A stretch of 64,000 nt of DNA from Hippopus hippopus (taxonomy: Eukaryota > Mollusca > Bivalvia > Cardiida > Cardiidae): positions 43,401,650 through 43,465,649 of the forward strand of contig OX328098.1 of the NCBI GenBank assembly GCA_946811185.2. The letters run 5' to 3'. Numbering within the stretch: the first letter of the stretch is position 1; each line of letters starts with the position of its first letter. A model generated the notes under the pieces. It ran no database searches, was not told the DNA's origin, and was given only the letters and a program-made list of their open reading frames with translations. This document shows positions 34,269 to 45,433 of this stretch, in pieces. Position numbers and translations under genes: made by a program.

Positions 34269-34574
34269 TCACTTGAAGTTTTTACAGTCATGTCGAAGGG
34301 GCAAGAAAAAACTCAGAGCGTTGAACATGTCGATTCCAATGACTATTATTCTATATAACTTGTAAGGCAGTGTCTCTGGATACTGTACTGTCCCTCCAGC
34401 CTTAGAGGCTAGCTGGGTAATGTACCATACCCGGAGCTCAAGGGACTGGGATACGACATCATACATTGAGACAACCCTGGTAGGACTGGTTCCGGATACG
34501 GCATTTAAGTTATCAAGTATTTGTATCTGGTCAATCTCACGTCTGCACAGTCTTCTGTATCTTAATTTCGCCAT
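34269..34574 (-). CDS. Possible coding exon, unrecognised protein
   Basis: On the minus strand an ATG in good context (AAAATGGCG) opens a frame beginning MAKLRYRRLCRREIDQ. Up to about residue 75 the composition is balanced, charged and free of low complexity (NLNAVSGTSPTRVVSMYDVV, LRVWYITQLASKAGG), and codon third positions vary, unlike the repeat-derived frames around it. It does not overlap any repeat family found here. No known family was recognised and no strong donor site was found; the last 25 residues look non-coding. It may be a first exon, a small gene, or chance. Confidence 0.3.
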   Translation of the reverse strand: MAKLRYRRLCRREIDQIQILDNLNAVSGTSPTRVVSMYDVVSQSLELRVWYITQLASKAGGTVQYPETLPYKLYRIIVIGIDMFNALSFFLPLRHDCKNFK

Positions 34575-35350
34575 TTTCCAAGGGGTAGTTCACCTCCGGG
34601 CAAATTATGTAATTTATAAAAGGTGAACATCCTATAAATGCTGAAATCCTAGTATGGCAGCAGTTACCGAACACAAGAGTCGCAGTCAATATCTGCAGTG
34701 TAATGTTTATTACACCTTTACCTGGCTTTAACTGTATCTGACAGATGTTTTCATCCATCAGAATAAAAACAAAATAAATGACAATCTTATGGACATCAAA
34801 ACTACTCATAAAAAACATTTGAAAAATACTTTTGAAACATTGAAGGTCAAACAGGGTATTGAGGTACGGTATCGTAGACAAAGGATCGGATCCCTGCGTA
34901 GACACAGAGAATCCATAAATACAAGAGGTACATGTAAACAAAGATCGATGTAACCCTTATCAAAGATATCCGTTTAAAGTGTTCAATATTAATAAAGTTT
35001 GGCGAGCTTCTTGCTGACTGACAAAAATATAAATTATTCAATGTTGTGTGCAAAGTTGGGGCGAACAGGTTAAGTGCGAACAAGTCCAGGGACGAAAAAG
35101 TCCGTTCCACAAGCAGGCACCCAGGCTGGCGGAAACGTTCTGATGTGCACGTGCAGAATCCCACCATAAATAGATTTTTCGTTTCTACAGTAGAATAGAT
35201 CTAGCTATACGATCAAATATTGACGGCCTGAAAGGTATGCAAACCGATTTAATAAATCCGTAATGAATAAGGCCGCAAATTAAAGATGACAAGCAACAAA
35301 GGGCATAATTCCGGAAACTATAAACCGTAGAGTTTGCTTGGCAATTTTTC
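34575..35350. other. Stretch without recognised feature
   Basis: Several short minus-strand frames occur, but none has a family resemblance or splice context. If the exon at 34269-34574 is real, its promoter would lie here. Confidence 0.35.
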
Positions 35351-35354
35351 GAGG

Positions 35355-35435
35355 ATAACGCAAAAATGTACGGCATGAATGTTGAAATTGTGAATTTGCC
35401 ATTTCAACATTGATTCCGTACATTTCTTGCGTTAT
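35355..35435. repeat. Hairpin of about 80 bp
   Basis: ATAACGCAAAAATGTACGG and AATGTTGAAAT face ATTTCAACATT and CCGTACATTTCTTGCGTTAT. A further copy of the right arm follows at 35489-35520. Confidence 0.6.
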
Positions 35436-35589
35436 CTCACAAAAATTACTTAAGTAAAATCCATGGTAAGGAGCTTCGTATTCATCACTTCAACATTCGT
35501 TCCGCACATTTCTTGCGTTGTCTTCCCCTCCCATTGCCATGCAAAATCCACGTGAGCGTTTTTGTCTCGCTGTGTCCATTTTGTGTTGT

Positions 35590-35910
35590 GCGGTTGTCAG
35601 CAAATACTGTGTTCAATCTAGAGGCCAAAGTCTGGTACTCATGAAAGTTAGTCAAAATGTTTGTCTTGATAAGTGTTGGATAAGGTTGAAATGGGGTCAC
35701 ATTAGGTCAAAATATAGGTCACAATGTCAAATCATAGACAAACCTTGTGCTCACTCTAGAGGCTGCATTTTCAGTTGGATACTAATGAAAGTTAGTCACA
35801 CTGTTTGTCTTGATAATACCTCAGACATGTTTGAAAGTTGATCACATTGGTCAAAATCTAGGTCACTAGGAGGAAACCTTAGAAAGACCTTGTGTGCACT
35901 CTAGACCAAA
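35590..35910. repeat. Family H tandem repeat, array 1
   Basis: About two units of 144 bp. Shared words are CACTCTAGAGGC, CATGAAAGTTAGTCA, AATGTTTGTCTTGATAA, and TAGGTCACAATGTCAAATC. The unit boundary CCTTGTG recurs at about 35742 and 35885. Confidence 0.75.
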
Positions 35911-36254
35911 GATGATGGTTGCATGATTGAAAAATTTGATGTGTGTACATGACAAAATATAACAAACATGAAAATCTTAATAACTATGCGTTTTATCAAT
36001 GATACATATATTTTTCTTTGAAACCCACATATAGCCATGAGCACAATCATGCAAAAATGAGTAAATTAAATCTTCCTGAACTATCAGGTCTCCAAGTTCT
36101 GACCAACATGCACAATTCACCAACAATTTACATTGAAATTGCACCAAATCACATGCCAATCTTTTGAAACATGTGTGCAATCAATAGACACAGACATACT
36201 TGTAACTGATCAGTAGTTCCTCAGTCAAAAATCTTCAGTCCAAGGTGTAATAAA

Positions 36255-36600
36255 TGATTTTTTTTATATTCTTATCAGTGAATTACTTGGATAATTATGG
36301 TATCATCACTAGTGACTATATAGTTTTAGAATGTTTGACGGAACTACTTTTTTCCTATATTACTCATATTGTACCATTCTTGATAATTATTAGTATAAAA
36401 AAGGGTGAATTAGGAATATAATAATCAATAGGATAATCAACTGGTTGTGTGTGATATTAAAAATCTGTCACTTGAATGGAGTTTGATGTGGTTAAAAACT
36501 CGTCCTTCAGACTCGTTTTTTTCAACCGCATCGCACCCCATTCTAGTGATAGACTTTTAATATCACACATCACCAGTTGATTATCCTCTATTTCCTTTCT
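36255..36600. repeat. Family G element, uninterrupted copy
   Basis: The left part has TATCATCACTAGTGA and ATAGTTTTAGAATGTTTGAC. The right part is a foldback (about 36428-36597) with arms GGATAATCAACTGG / CCAGTTGATTATCC and GATATTAAAAATCTGTCACT / AGTGATAGACTTTTAATATC. Confidence 0.7.
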
Positions 36601-36609
36601 GTGATTTGT

Positions 36610-37230
36610 TTTCAGTCAGCTAACATTCTGTTGGCAAAAATTGTTGACCCAGAATTTTCCGGACAAGTTTGAAACTGGGTCAGTTTGGTTGAGAAAGTAG
36701 GTCACTGGGATAAATCTTTAAAAAACCTTGGGTGCACTCTAAAGGACATGTTTTAAGTCAAATATTTTTAAACACAGGTCAGAATCTTTGTTTAGATAAT
36801 ATCTCAGATAAGTTTGATAAAGGATCATTTTGGGTAAAAAGAAAAGGGTCACTGGGACAAATCTTAGAAAAACCCTGTTTGCACTCTAGAGGCTACATTT
36901 TTGGTCTAATACTTGGGAAAAATTGTCAATGATTGTTATGACAATACTACAAAGTACAATGCAGTTTGGTATTGGGTCAAAATTTGTCCAAAATTAGGTC
37001 ACTGGGACAAATCTTAAAAAAAAAAATAATTTGGACACTGCAGAGGCCCTTTTTTTCTAATTCTTGTGGCTGTTGATCAGGATGTTTGCTTTGTTAATAT
37101 CTCTGATGAATATGAAAATGGGTCACATAGGATTAAAAAGTAGGTCACTGGGACAAATCTGAGAGGCCCTGTTACTGTAGAGGGCACATTTGTATTCAAA
37201 TTCTCATGAAAGTTAGGGCTACACTTAATT
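36610..37230. repeat. Family H tandem repeat, array 2
   Basis: About four diverged units with boundaries near 36725, 36872, 37030 and 37170 (CTTGGGTGCACTCTAAAGG, CCTGTTTGCACTCTAGAGG). Conserved words include GGTCACTGGGACAAATCTTA. Confidence 0.75.
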
Positions 37231-37298
37231 AATGTCACACCCATTTCTTACACATTGTACATTGTATTTAGAAAAAACTTAATTCCAATTACACACTC

Positions 37299-37516
37299 TT
37301 AACCCCATAGGCTGCTGAGCACAACTCACTGACCTTTTGCAGACAGTGTAGATCAAGATCAGACTGCACAGAACGTGCAGTCTGATCTAGGATCTACACT
37401 GTCTGATAAGGAGACATTCATTCTCCAAAAAATGAATTTGAAATATCATTAGTCGAGTTTTTACTATTGATCAGCTTGAAAGTTTCATTTAATTCATTTG
37501 GCAGGATAAGGGTTAA
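37299..37516. repeat. MITE family B, complete copy
   Basis: It runs from TTAACCCCATAGGCTGC to GCAGGATAAGGGTTAA. The stem is at about 37340-37403. Confidence 0.85.
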
Positions 37517-37880
37517 TAGCCTACATTTTGTATGTGTTTTACATCATCACAGTTCCTGGGGAATGACACTGCAGAGCCCTAGTCTGAGCCTGAGGAAACC
37601 CAGAAACAGATGAACAAGCTGGCTGTTGCTGTGATATAACTGGAATATTGCTGTGGTGTAAAACACCAGATGAAGACAAATCTGTGGCTGCTTTGAGACG
37701 AACATTGGACAGAGGTACATATACAAACTTTGTTCTGAATAATCAAATTTCCTCCCATTTTAAATTGAGGTGGCATATAGTATCCCTGCTGTCCATAGGT
37801 ATGTCATGGACATCCTGTTAACAGTAAGGAAAATGGTTTCTATTTGTCATGTTTGAATTGTTCTAAATGGGATTGGTATT

Positions 37881-38106
37881 TTGACCCTTTACCAAACAGT
37901 CCCGGGTTTTCATGACTCTGGAAAGGAAGGCTTTTGAAAACATAGTGGGAAAGGAGAACATGCTGGTAACCAGCATTTTCTCTTTTTCACACGATGTTTT
38001 CTACCCAACCAAAGACAGTGATCATCATTTGAGCTACATTCAATTTGTCATCTGTTAATGCTTCAATTTGGTAGAGTCCAAAATTTTGTCGTTTGGTAAA
38101 GAGCTA
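37881..38106. repeat. MITE family A copy
   Basis: It runs from TTGACCCTTTACCAAACAG to GTCGTTTGGTAAAGAG. The stem GGTAACCAGCATTTTCTC is partly preserved. Confidence 0.7.
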
Positions 38107-38639
38107 TACACAGGTAAAGCATGACAAAATATAGGCCATAAGTCAGGAAGCTGGAGTTCAATCTATATTAAATCTACCCATTGTTAAGTGAGTTTTGACC
38201 ATTCAACTTCATTTTTGGTATAATATAGGCTTCTGTGTGTTATCTCCTTAATTATTATTGTATTAGATTTGATGTGTTACAAAATGTGTGTTATAGTGTC
38301 ATAGAATATATGTCAGATTTAATGTAGGATAGGGTTTTTCATGGGAAGGTCCTTGAGTAAGACATTTGCAGAGCCCTAACCTTGTACTGTTGAAAATTAG
38401 AACATACCTGAATGAGCTGTTGCTGTGATATGCTTGAAAAAATGATGAAAGTGGTGTAAAACTCCATTCTATCAATAAAACTATCAATTGCACCTTAATC
38501 ATTGACTTCTCAGCTGATTTTTATGTGCTTACAGGTATGGCTTACAGGTATGTTTACATTGTAAGCATTAATAATGCATTTACCTTGATAGTGCAAAGTT
38601 AACAAAATCGAAATTTTCAGTGAAGAAAAAAGAGCCAAC

Positions 38640-38790
38640 TAATTGCCATTTCAAAACTGCGTTTGGACAGAATGTTTCTGCATAGGGGTCGGTGTAGATC
38701 CTAGTTCAGTCTGCATATAATATGCAGTGTGATCTTGGATCTTCACTTCTGATCTTGGATCTTCACTGGCTGCCAAGGCAACTACAGTTG
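38640..38790. repeat. MITE family B, divergent fragment
   Basis: TAGATCCTAGTTCAGTCTGC and TGCAGTGTGATCTTGGATC form a weak stem. GATCTTGGATCTTCACT is duplicated in tandem at about 38731-38770. Confidence 0.45.
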
Positions 38791-39289
38791 GTTGTGAAAG
38801 GCACTTTCAAGGTTTTAAAGAAGAGAGAAAATCGATGTGAATTTTGCTGTCTATTTTCAGGAAGAGAGTGTGATGTAGAGATGGGTATTAGACTTAATCT
38901 TTCAAACCAGGAGTATTCAACCATGGAGTGAAGATTTAATCTGTTTCTACCTGAAAAATAGAATGTTAATTTCCAGGCTGTTTTGACCCATGGCGAAATT
39001 TAGCAGATCTTCAAAAAACGTCTTGTTTTAAACAATATGGCTCAGGCCTACAAACTTTGGAATACATGTAGATTCCTCTAGTGGACTTTTACCAAAATAT
39101 TTTCAAAGTATTTGAACTGAGTTCCAAGTAATAGCTACATTTTTGGCATTGCTATCTCTGTCTTTACTTAAGTTTTCCCAATTCTATTATCTGTTTACAA
39201 GACAACCAAATTTTGAACTTGCTGGTGACCATCATTTTCTCTGTTAAAGGTAGGAATTGTTTGGTAAAGGGTTAAAAAATGAAATCGGT

Positions 39290-39520
39290 CTTTGAAATGG
39301 TACAACATTGTAGGAAAGGGAGGAAATGCTTGTCACCTGCTTTTACTCCTTTTTGCACAATTTTTTATTTTTTTTTTCTTCTCAGGGTTGTAAAAATATG
39401 GGATTATTTTGGGGAGGGTTACTACCTGCAAATCATTTCTTAAAATATTGTTGCAAAAGGAGAAATTGCTCAAAACAAGCAGTTTCCCCTTTTACTACAT
39501 TGTCTTGACATGTTTAATGT
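39290..39520. repeat. Two decayed MITE family A copies
   Basis: One stem is TAGGAAAGGGAGGAAATGCT with a weak partner (about 39310-39360). The second is CAAAAGGAGAAATTGCTC / AAGCAGTTTCCCCTTTT (about 39452-39500). Confidence 0.45.
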
Positions 39521-40033
39521 TTTTTGAATTTAAGTACAATTAATGCTGATCACCTTCATGTTTTGCTCCTCTGGCCCAAGGCAAGCAAACTTATAATGTC
39601 TTGGTCTCGTGCCTGAGTTTGCTTCTGTTTGTTAGTACACTTGTTATTGTAAGTGTGTGCTTATTAACTTTAATTTCAAATACCTTTCCCAATGAAATAT
39701 CTGAGTCAGTTTTGACCAAAATTTAAAACTCATCTTAAGAATTTGATTTCATCAAGAACTTGGGTTGCCATAACAACAAAAATAAAAAGAAATTGAAAAT
39801 CTTCCAAAATCTGTTAGTCCAGAACTAATGCTTTACCAGACAATCCCCAGTTATGTTCCCCTGAGGAAGTTTTTGAAATCATTTTGGAAAGTTGTTGGTA
39901 ACCACTCTTGAGAAGCAAATTCTGTAGTTTCAGCCCGATTGAATATGAGATCTGCAAACGCTTTTAGTCTAGAAATTTTTTATTTGGTAATGAGTTAGTC
40001 TTGATCGATTGGCGGATATTTTACATATTTTTT

Positions 40034-40253
40034 TTTCACTCTTTTACAAGACGACAAAATTTTAAACTCATCCAAATTTGCAGGCGACAAATGGAATGTG
40101 GCCCAAATGGTCATTTCAGTTTCTGAAAGGGAAGAAAACATTTTGCAAAAAGGAGAAAATACTGGTTACTAGCATTTTCTCCTTTTCCCACAACGTTTTC
40201 AAAAGGCTTCTTCCTATGGGTCATTAAAACTGGATTATGTGGCAAAGGGTTAA
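40034..40253. repeat. MITE family A copy
   Basis: It runs from CACTCTTTTACAAGACGAC to TATGTGGCAAAGGGTTAA. The stem is at about 40135-40200. Confidence 0.75.
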
Positions 40254-40391
40254 AGAATTCTGAACATTCAAAAATAATGGCTGTTGTGAGTTGATTATTT
40301 TTCTCTGAATAAGCTGGTATGTTTTATGGTAGTCAAATGGAAATAACTTGTTGCCACATGGTTAGTATTGTACACTTTCAAGTTTTGTGGG

Positions 40392-40620
40392 TTAACTCTT
40401 TACCACACAATTCTGAGTTTAAACAACCCTGAGAGAGAGGCCTTTTGAAAACATTGTGGTAAAAGGAGAAAATGGTGGTAACCTGCCTTTTCTCCTTTTC
40501 CCACAATGATTTTAATCCTTCCAATGGCAACTCACATCCGTTGAATAAATTTAATTTTGTTGTATGGAAACCTCTTCCATTTGGAAAAGTCTAAAATTTT
40601 GCCATTTAGTAAAAAGTTAA
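40392..40620. repeat. MITE family A, TTAA-bounded copy
   Basis: It runs from TTAACTCTTTACCACACAA to TTTAGTAAAAAGTTAA. The stem GGAGAAAATGGTGG / CTGCCTTTTCTCC keeps most pairs. Confidence 0.8.
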
Positions 40621-40881
40621 ACAATGTTTAAGTTAAAATGAATGATTTTGCTACATATTTTATGTTTTTACTTAGATATTTTTCATATTGGGCATAGAGC
40701 AATTTCGTATAATTCCAGTGTTTTCTTCATAGACTTTACCATTCATGCCAATGGAAAATGGGACTTTCATGATTTTTTTTTAGAAATCTTCTGCTGAAAA
40801 AAAGTTTGTCAGAATTCATTCTTTGGCATGGAGGATCATAGGGTAGACTGTCGTTATAGTTATAGACATAATGTTGGTGTG

Positions 40882-41031
40882 TTAACCCTTATCCTGCTAA
40901 ATGCTATGTCAAAGGTATTTTTTTGGGGGGAAATATGCCTTTATCAGCCTTTATCATTTTTGTGCAGTCTGATCTTGATCTACGTTGTTCGCATAAGGTC
41001 AGTGAGTTATGCTTAGCAGCCTAAGGGTTAA
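40882..41031. repeat. MITE family B, internally deleted copy (150 bp)
   Basis: Both ends are intact (TTAACCCTTATCCTGC and GCAGCCTAAGGGTTAA), but only the right stem arm (TGTGCAGTCTGATCTTGATC) survives; the left arm is deleted. Confidence 0.8.
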
Positions 41032-41095
41032 AAAAATTAAGTTTTGTATGCTTGGCCTATTTTTCCTATAGAATATCATAAAATCTTGTGGATTT

Positions 41096-41297
41096 AACCT
41101 TTACAAAGAAATCCCATGTTTCATCAGAACACGGGGGGGGAAAGAGAAAATGCTGGTAACCGGCATTTTCTCCTTTTCCCACAGTGTTTTCTACCATTTC
41201 TAAAATAGAAATTATTTTCCGAGGTTCACTGAATTTGTTGTCTGCAAATGCTTTCAGTTTGGTCGGGTAGAAAATTTTAGTGTTAGGAAAAGAGTTA
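41096..41297. repeat. MITE family A copy
   Basis: It runs from AACCTTTACAAAGAAATCC to GGAAAAGAGTTA. The stem GAGAAAATGCTGGTAACC lies at about 41140-41185. Confidence 0.7.
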
Positions 41298-41379
41298 TGT
41301 CCCTTTTCTTGCCATTTGTAGATCTCTAATATGTAGGTTTAAGGCATGTGAGTGATACAGGACCACGTGGGCCCTTTTG

Positions 41380-41610
41380 TTAACTCTTAACCAAATGAAA
41401 AAATTTTAGACTGGTCCAAATTGAAAGCATTTGCAATCAGTATATTAAATGTGCCTGAAATTATGAAATTTGTCAGTAAAAGTATAGGAAAAACCTTGTG
41501 GAAAAAGGAGAAAATGCTGGTTACCAGCATTTTCTCCTTTTCCCACAAGGTTTTCAAAATGCTTTTTCCTTAGGAACGTTAATACTTGGTTTTGTGTGGT
41601 AAAAAGTTAA
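41380..41610. repeat. MITE family A with a compensated outer stem change
   Basis: TTAA to TTAA. The stem at 41492-41554 reads CCTTGTGG on the left and CCACAAGG on the right, where most copies read CATTGTGG and CCACAATG; pairing is preserved. Confidence 0.85.
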
Positions 41611-41959
41611 AGGATGTATTCAGAATTATCTGCTGCAAATTTGTCAACCTTTATAATCCTGAAACCAGCTCAAGTTGCTTTTGCAGACAGTGAAGATCAA
41701 GATCAGATTACATGTTCTGTGTAGTCTGAACTTGGATCTCCAGTGTCCTTTATTTCATAACAAATTTTGGGCCAAGCAGCTTTCATAAAGCAAGAGTTTA
41801 GCTGAGTTTTCATAATTTTAGGAACCATTTTATTGATTCAGGGCTCTACAGGTTGGAGGGAGTGGTTAAGGACATTTTAATTTTTACAAGCTGACAAAGT
41901 TTTAGACTTGTTCAAATTTATAACATTACTTCTTATTTCCATAAGTGTAACTCATCATT

Positions 41960-42170
41960 ATATGGCTTGCAACACGTGAAAAAGAGCATTTGGACATTTG
42001 CGTAAAGTGTCGTCTCCGATCAGCCTGCGCAGTCTGCGCAGGCTAATCCGAGACGGAACATTGGACTACATTGGATTTTGTGCTACAGTAGTCTTGCGCA
42101 AAACAGAAAATTACATAGAAAGCAGAAAGTGTCGTTTCGAATTAGCCTGAGCGGACTGGGCAAGGCACAT
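41960..42170. repeat. MITE family D, 3'-truncated copy
   Basis: It starts GGCTTGCAACACGTGAAAAA and keeps the first hairpin (CAGCCTGCGCAGTCTGCGCA). The second breaks off at GAGCGGACTGGGCA. Confidence 0.7.
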
Positions 42171-42694
42171 TTAGACCTACTACTAGGACCATGTGCCAAC
42201 AAAGAGAGATAACTTTGTTTGACTGGCTATGATAAGATTTCGGACAACATATCGAATTACAAAGGCCTAACCATGGGTTTAGAATCATATTACACACTCC
42301 AAATTGAGAGTGTGTTGTCACCCTTTGGCTGTTAGGTGCCACACAGTGCACTTTCGTGGGCAGTGTAAATCAGACATCAGACTGCCCGCTCTGGGCAACA
42401 CTTTCCAATACAATGAGACTTTCCATTGGAAAGAAATAGGATGAAATTGCAAGTATTTTGCATTTTGGACGCTGTGCCTTTGAAATACATATTCCTACAT
42501 TGTTCTGAATTATGATGGAACTCTTAAGTTTGCAATGGGTTTATAACTGTTGTGGTTAAAAAAATGTGATTCTGTTTTAGGTGTTGTATTTCTAGCGTTA
42601 ATTTACATTACCCAGTACCTATTTCAAAATTGTGTGTCTCTATTCCATCACTTTTATTCATAGGCTTTTGAGTTTGGTGTAGTCGTTTTTTTGT

Positions 42695-42920
42695 TTAACT
42701 CTTTACCAAACGAGAAAACATTGGACTTGACCAAAATGAAGGCATGTGCAGCCAAAAAAATAAATGTAACTCAGATGATGATTTCTTTCTTAGAGAGGGT
42801 AGCAAACATCGTATGAAAAGGAGAAAATGCTGGTTACCAGCATTTTCTCCTTTTCCCACAATGTTTTCAAAAGCCTTCTTCAGAGTCATTAAAACTCGGG
42901 ATTGTGTGGTAAAGGGTTAA
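42695..42920. repeat. MITE family A, TTAA-bounded copy
   Basis: It runs from TTAACTCTTTACCAAACGAG to GTGTGGTAAAGGGTTAA. A long perfect stem lies at about 42815-42868. Confidence 0.85.
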
Positions 42921-42984
42921 GGTGACTGCGTTCATGCTGCAATAATGTTTTAAAAACTTGGAACTTGTTTAACTTGTTACAAAA

Positions 42985-43155
42985 CTTAATAAATTTTAGA
43001 CTTGTCAATAAAAAAATGTTGTCGGAGTGGGGTAGAAAAATTGTGAGAAAGTAGAATGTGCTGGTTACCAGCACTTTCTCCTTTCCCCATATTGTTTTCA
43101 GAAGCCTTCCTCTTGAGATATCTCGAAATACGGGATTATCTGGTAAAAGGTAAAG
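42985..43155. repeat. MITE family A copy with compensated stem
   Basis: GTGCTGG on the left pairs with CCAGCAC on the right (about 43048-43073), against ATGCTGG / CCAGCAT in most copies. The right end is ATCTGGTAAAAGGTAA. Confidence 0.65.
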
Positions 43156-43348
43156 ATGTAAGAATGTAAATGAATGTAGTTTTAAAATTTTCAGAGCCAG
43201 TTTTGCAGCTTTTGAAAACATTGTGAGGAAAGGGGCATTTGGTCTTAAAAAACATTTTGCTTATATCCCCAAAATGTTTACCAAATTTTTTCCCTTCATT
43301 TCTCTGTTTGTCCTTTGTGAGATTTGTGCTAGTTTTATGTAAATTTTT

Positions 43349-44302
43349 AGCTGACCTGAGCACAAAGTGCTCAAGGTGAGCTTTTATGATTGTGCTGTGT
43401 CCGGCGTATGTCGCGAGTTGTGCGTCATTGTCATCCATCGTCAACTTTTACCTTGTGTATGCTTTAGAGGCCACATTTTTTTGTCCGATACACCTGAAAC
43501 TTGGTCAGAATGTTTGCCTTGATGATATTTCAGACGAGTTTGAAAATGGGTCATGTCAGGTCAAAAACTAGGTCATAAGGTCAAATCTTAGAAAAACCTT
43601 GTGTATGCTGTAGACGCCTTATTTTCAGTCCAATACTCTGTAAAGTTGGTCAGAATGTTTGTCTTGATGATGTCTTGGATGAGTTTGAAAATGGGTCATG
43701 TTGGGCCAAAAACTAGGTCACTAGGTCAAATCTTAGAAAATCTGTGTGTACCCTATTGAGGCCACATTTTTAGTCATATACACATGAATATTTGTCAGAA
43801 TGTTTGTCTTAATGATATCTTGGAATAAGTTTGAAAATGGGTCACATTGGGTCAAAAACTAGGTCACCAGGTCAAACCTTTGAAATAACTTGTATAGCTC
43901 AAGAGTTATTATTTTCTGTCCAAAATGTATGAAAATTAGTCAGCATGCTTTTGTTGATGATCAATAAGATGAAATCGAAAAAGGGTCACATTGGGTAAAA
44001 ATCTAGGTCGCCTTGTCAGATCTTGGACAAACCTTGTGTACACTCTAGAGGCCATATTTTTTTGTTCATTACTTATGAAAGGTGGTCAGAATCTTTGTTT
44101 TGATAATATCTACGATTGGAAAATGGGCTATGTTGAGCTAAAAAGTAGGTCAATGAGAGAAATTCAAGAAAAAGTTTATGTACAGGCTAGAGGCCAAATT
44201 TTCAGTCAAATAATTATGAAAGCTTGGTAGAATGTTATAGTATTTTGAAAGCGATTGAAAATGGGTCATGTTTGGTCAATAGGCTCAGGTGAGCGACATA
44301 TG
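43349..44302. repeat. Family H tandem repeat, array 3, with bounded ends
   Basis: Six units of about 143-145 bp start near 43455, 43596, 43740, 43883, 44028 and 44173 (CTTGTGTATGCTTTAGAGGC and variants). Each holds GTCAGAATGTTTGTCTTGAT, GAGTTTGAAAATGGGTCA and TAGGTCACTAGGTCAAATC. The array is bounded by AGCTGACCTGAGC and GCTCAGGTGAGCG, which are near-inverted, so the array may lie inside a transposable element. Confidence 0.8.
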
Positions 44303-44319
44303 AGTGAATTTGTTTTGAA

Positions 44320-44450
44320 AGAGGATAGACAACATTGGGGGAAAAGGAGAAAGTACTGATTATTAACATGTTATCCTTTTATAACAATATTTTCTTTGGA
44401 CTTCTTCAGGGTCGTTAAAACACATGATTGTATGTTAGAGGGTTCAGGGT
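44320..44450. repeat. MITE family A, decayed copy next to array 3
   Basis: GGATAGACAACATTGGGG and GGAGAAAGTACTGATTATTA form a weak stem with TTATCCTTTTATAACAAT. Confidence 0.5.
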
Positions 44451-44512
44451 AAAGTAGCAAGTGCTTCCTATAAGCTAATATGCCTCTGCACACTATTTTG
44501 ATTTAATGTCAT

Positions 44513-44742
44513 TTAACCCCTTTATCAAACAGTCATGTGTTTTAATGACCTTGATGAAGTGAGCTTTTGAAAACATTGTGGGAAAAGGAGAAAATGCTGG
44601 TGACCAGCATTTTCTCCTTTTACCACAATGTTTTCTTCCCAATCAAAGACAAATACTATCATTTGTAAAGCTCTTGAATCGTTGTTGGCAAGTTCCTTCA
44701 AAATGGATGAGGCTAAAATTTTGCTGTGTGGTAAAGGGCTAA
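44513..44742. repeat. MITE family A copy
   Basis: It runs from TTAACCCCTTTATCAAACAG to GCTGTGTGGTAAAGGGCTAA. A strong stem lies at about 44570-44633. Confidence 0.8.
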
Positions 44743-44813
44743 AGAAAGATGTTTATCTTTCCATAAAGCATTTATTCTTTTTGCCATTTGTACCTGTTGC
44801 TGGTATGTGTTAA

Positions 44814-45172
44814 CCCTTTACCCCCCCCCCCACAAAAAAAAAAAAAAAAAAGAAAACAAACTTTTATTTACTTGTTGGAAGAGGACTTTTAAGAAAAAAA
44901 TCTGGAAAAGGGAAAATAATGGTATTCTGCATTTTTCTTCTTTCTTCCACTATGTATTCTAGCTTTTCCAAGACAAATCCCATCATTTGAGCCATATTAA
45001 TATGTCTCGGAGAAAGAGAGAAATGATGGTAACAAGCATTTGGTCTTAGTCCCACAATACTTTCAAGTATACCAAAAACCAGTCTCGTAGTTTGAGCCAC
45101 AACTAAACTGTCGTCGGCAAATGCTTTTAAGTTGGATGTATCTGAGATTGTGTCATTTTGTAAGGAGTTAAA
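44814..45172. repeat. Two overlapping or fused MITE family A copies
   Basis: TTAACCCTTTACCCCCC leads into a poly-C / poly-A run. Two successive partial stems (about 44895-44955 and 45005-45065) share a single right end (TTTTGTAAGGAGTTAA). Confidence 0.55.
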
Positions 45173-45433
45173 ATAGTCTGTATTGTCACGAGTCTGTTAT
45201 ATTTATACCTTTGTGAAAAAGTTAAGCATATTTTATATTCCTCGAAAAAGAGGTAAACAAAGACCAAAATAACATGACGTATGATTTTATTTTGTCTGGT
45301 GCATTTCCTCCATTCACTTAAATATAATCAAACACTAAACAGAGATATTAAAGAAAACAATACATTTGGGCGAAAGGAATTGTTTCAACTGTATGAGATT
45401 TAATATGCTTAACTTTCTCCCATAGGTATATTT

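Noticed and set aside
42695..42889. Recurrent frames in family A copies (for example 1362-1718, 4638-4826, 26929-27183, 45803-46055)
   Set aside because: Similar peptides such as VGKGENAGNQHFLLFP appear because the same stem is translated repeatedly. They are not a gene family.
35590..44302. Family H arrays as coding repeats (period 144, a multiple of three)
   Set aside because: All frames are interrupted by stops within one or two units, and unit lengths vary between 143 and 145.
43349..44302. CRISPR array
   Set aside because: The whole unit repeats, with no short direct repeats separated by unique spacers, and the sequence is clearly animal nuclear DNA.
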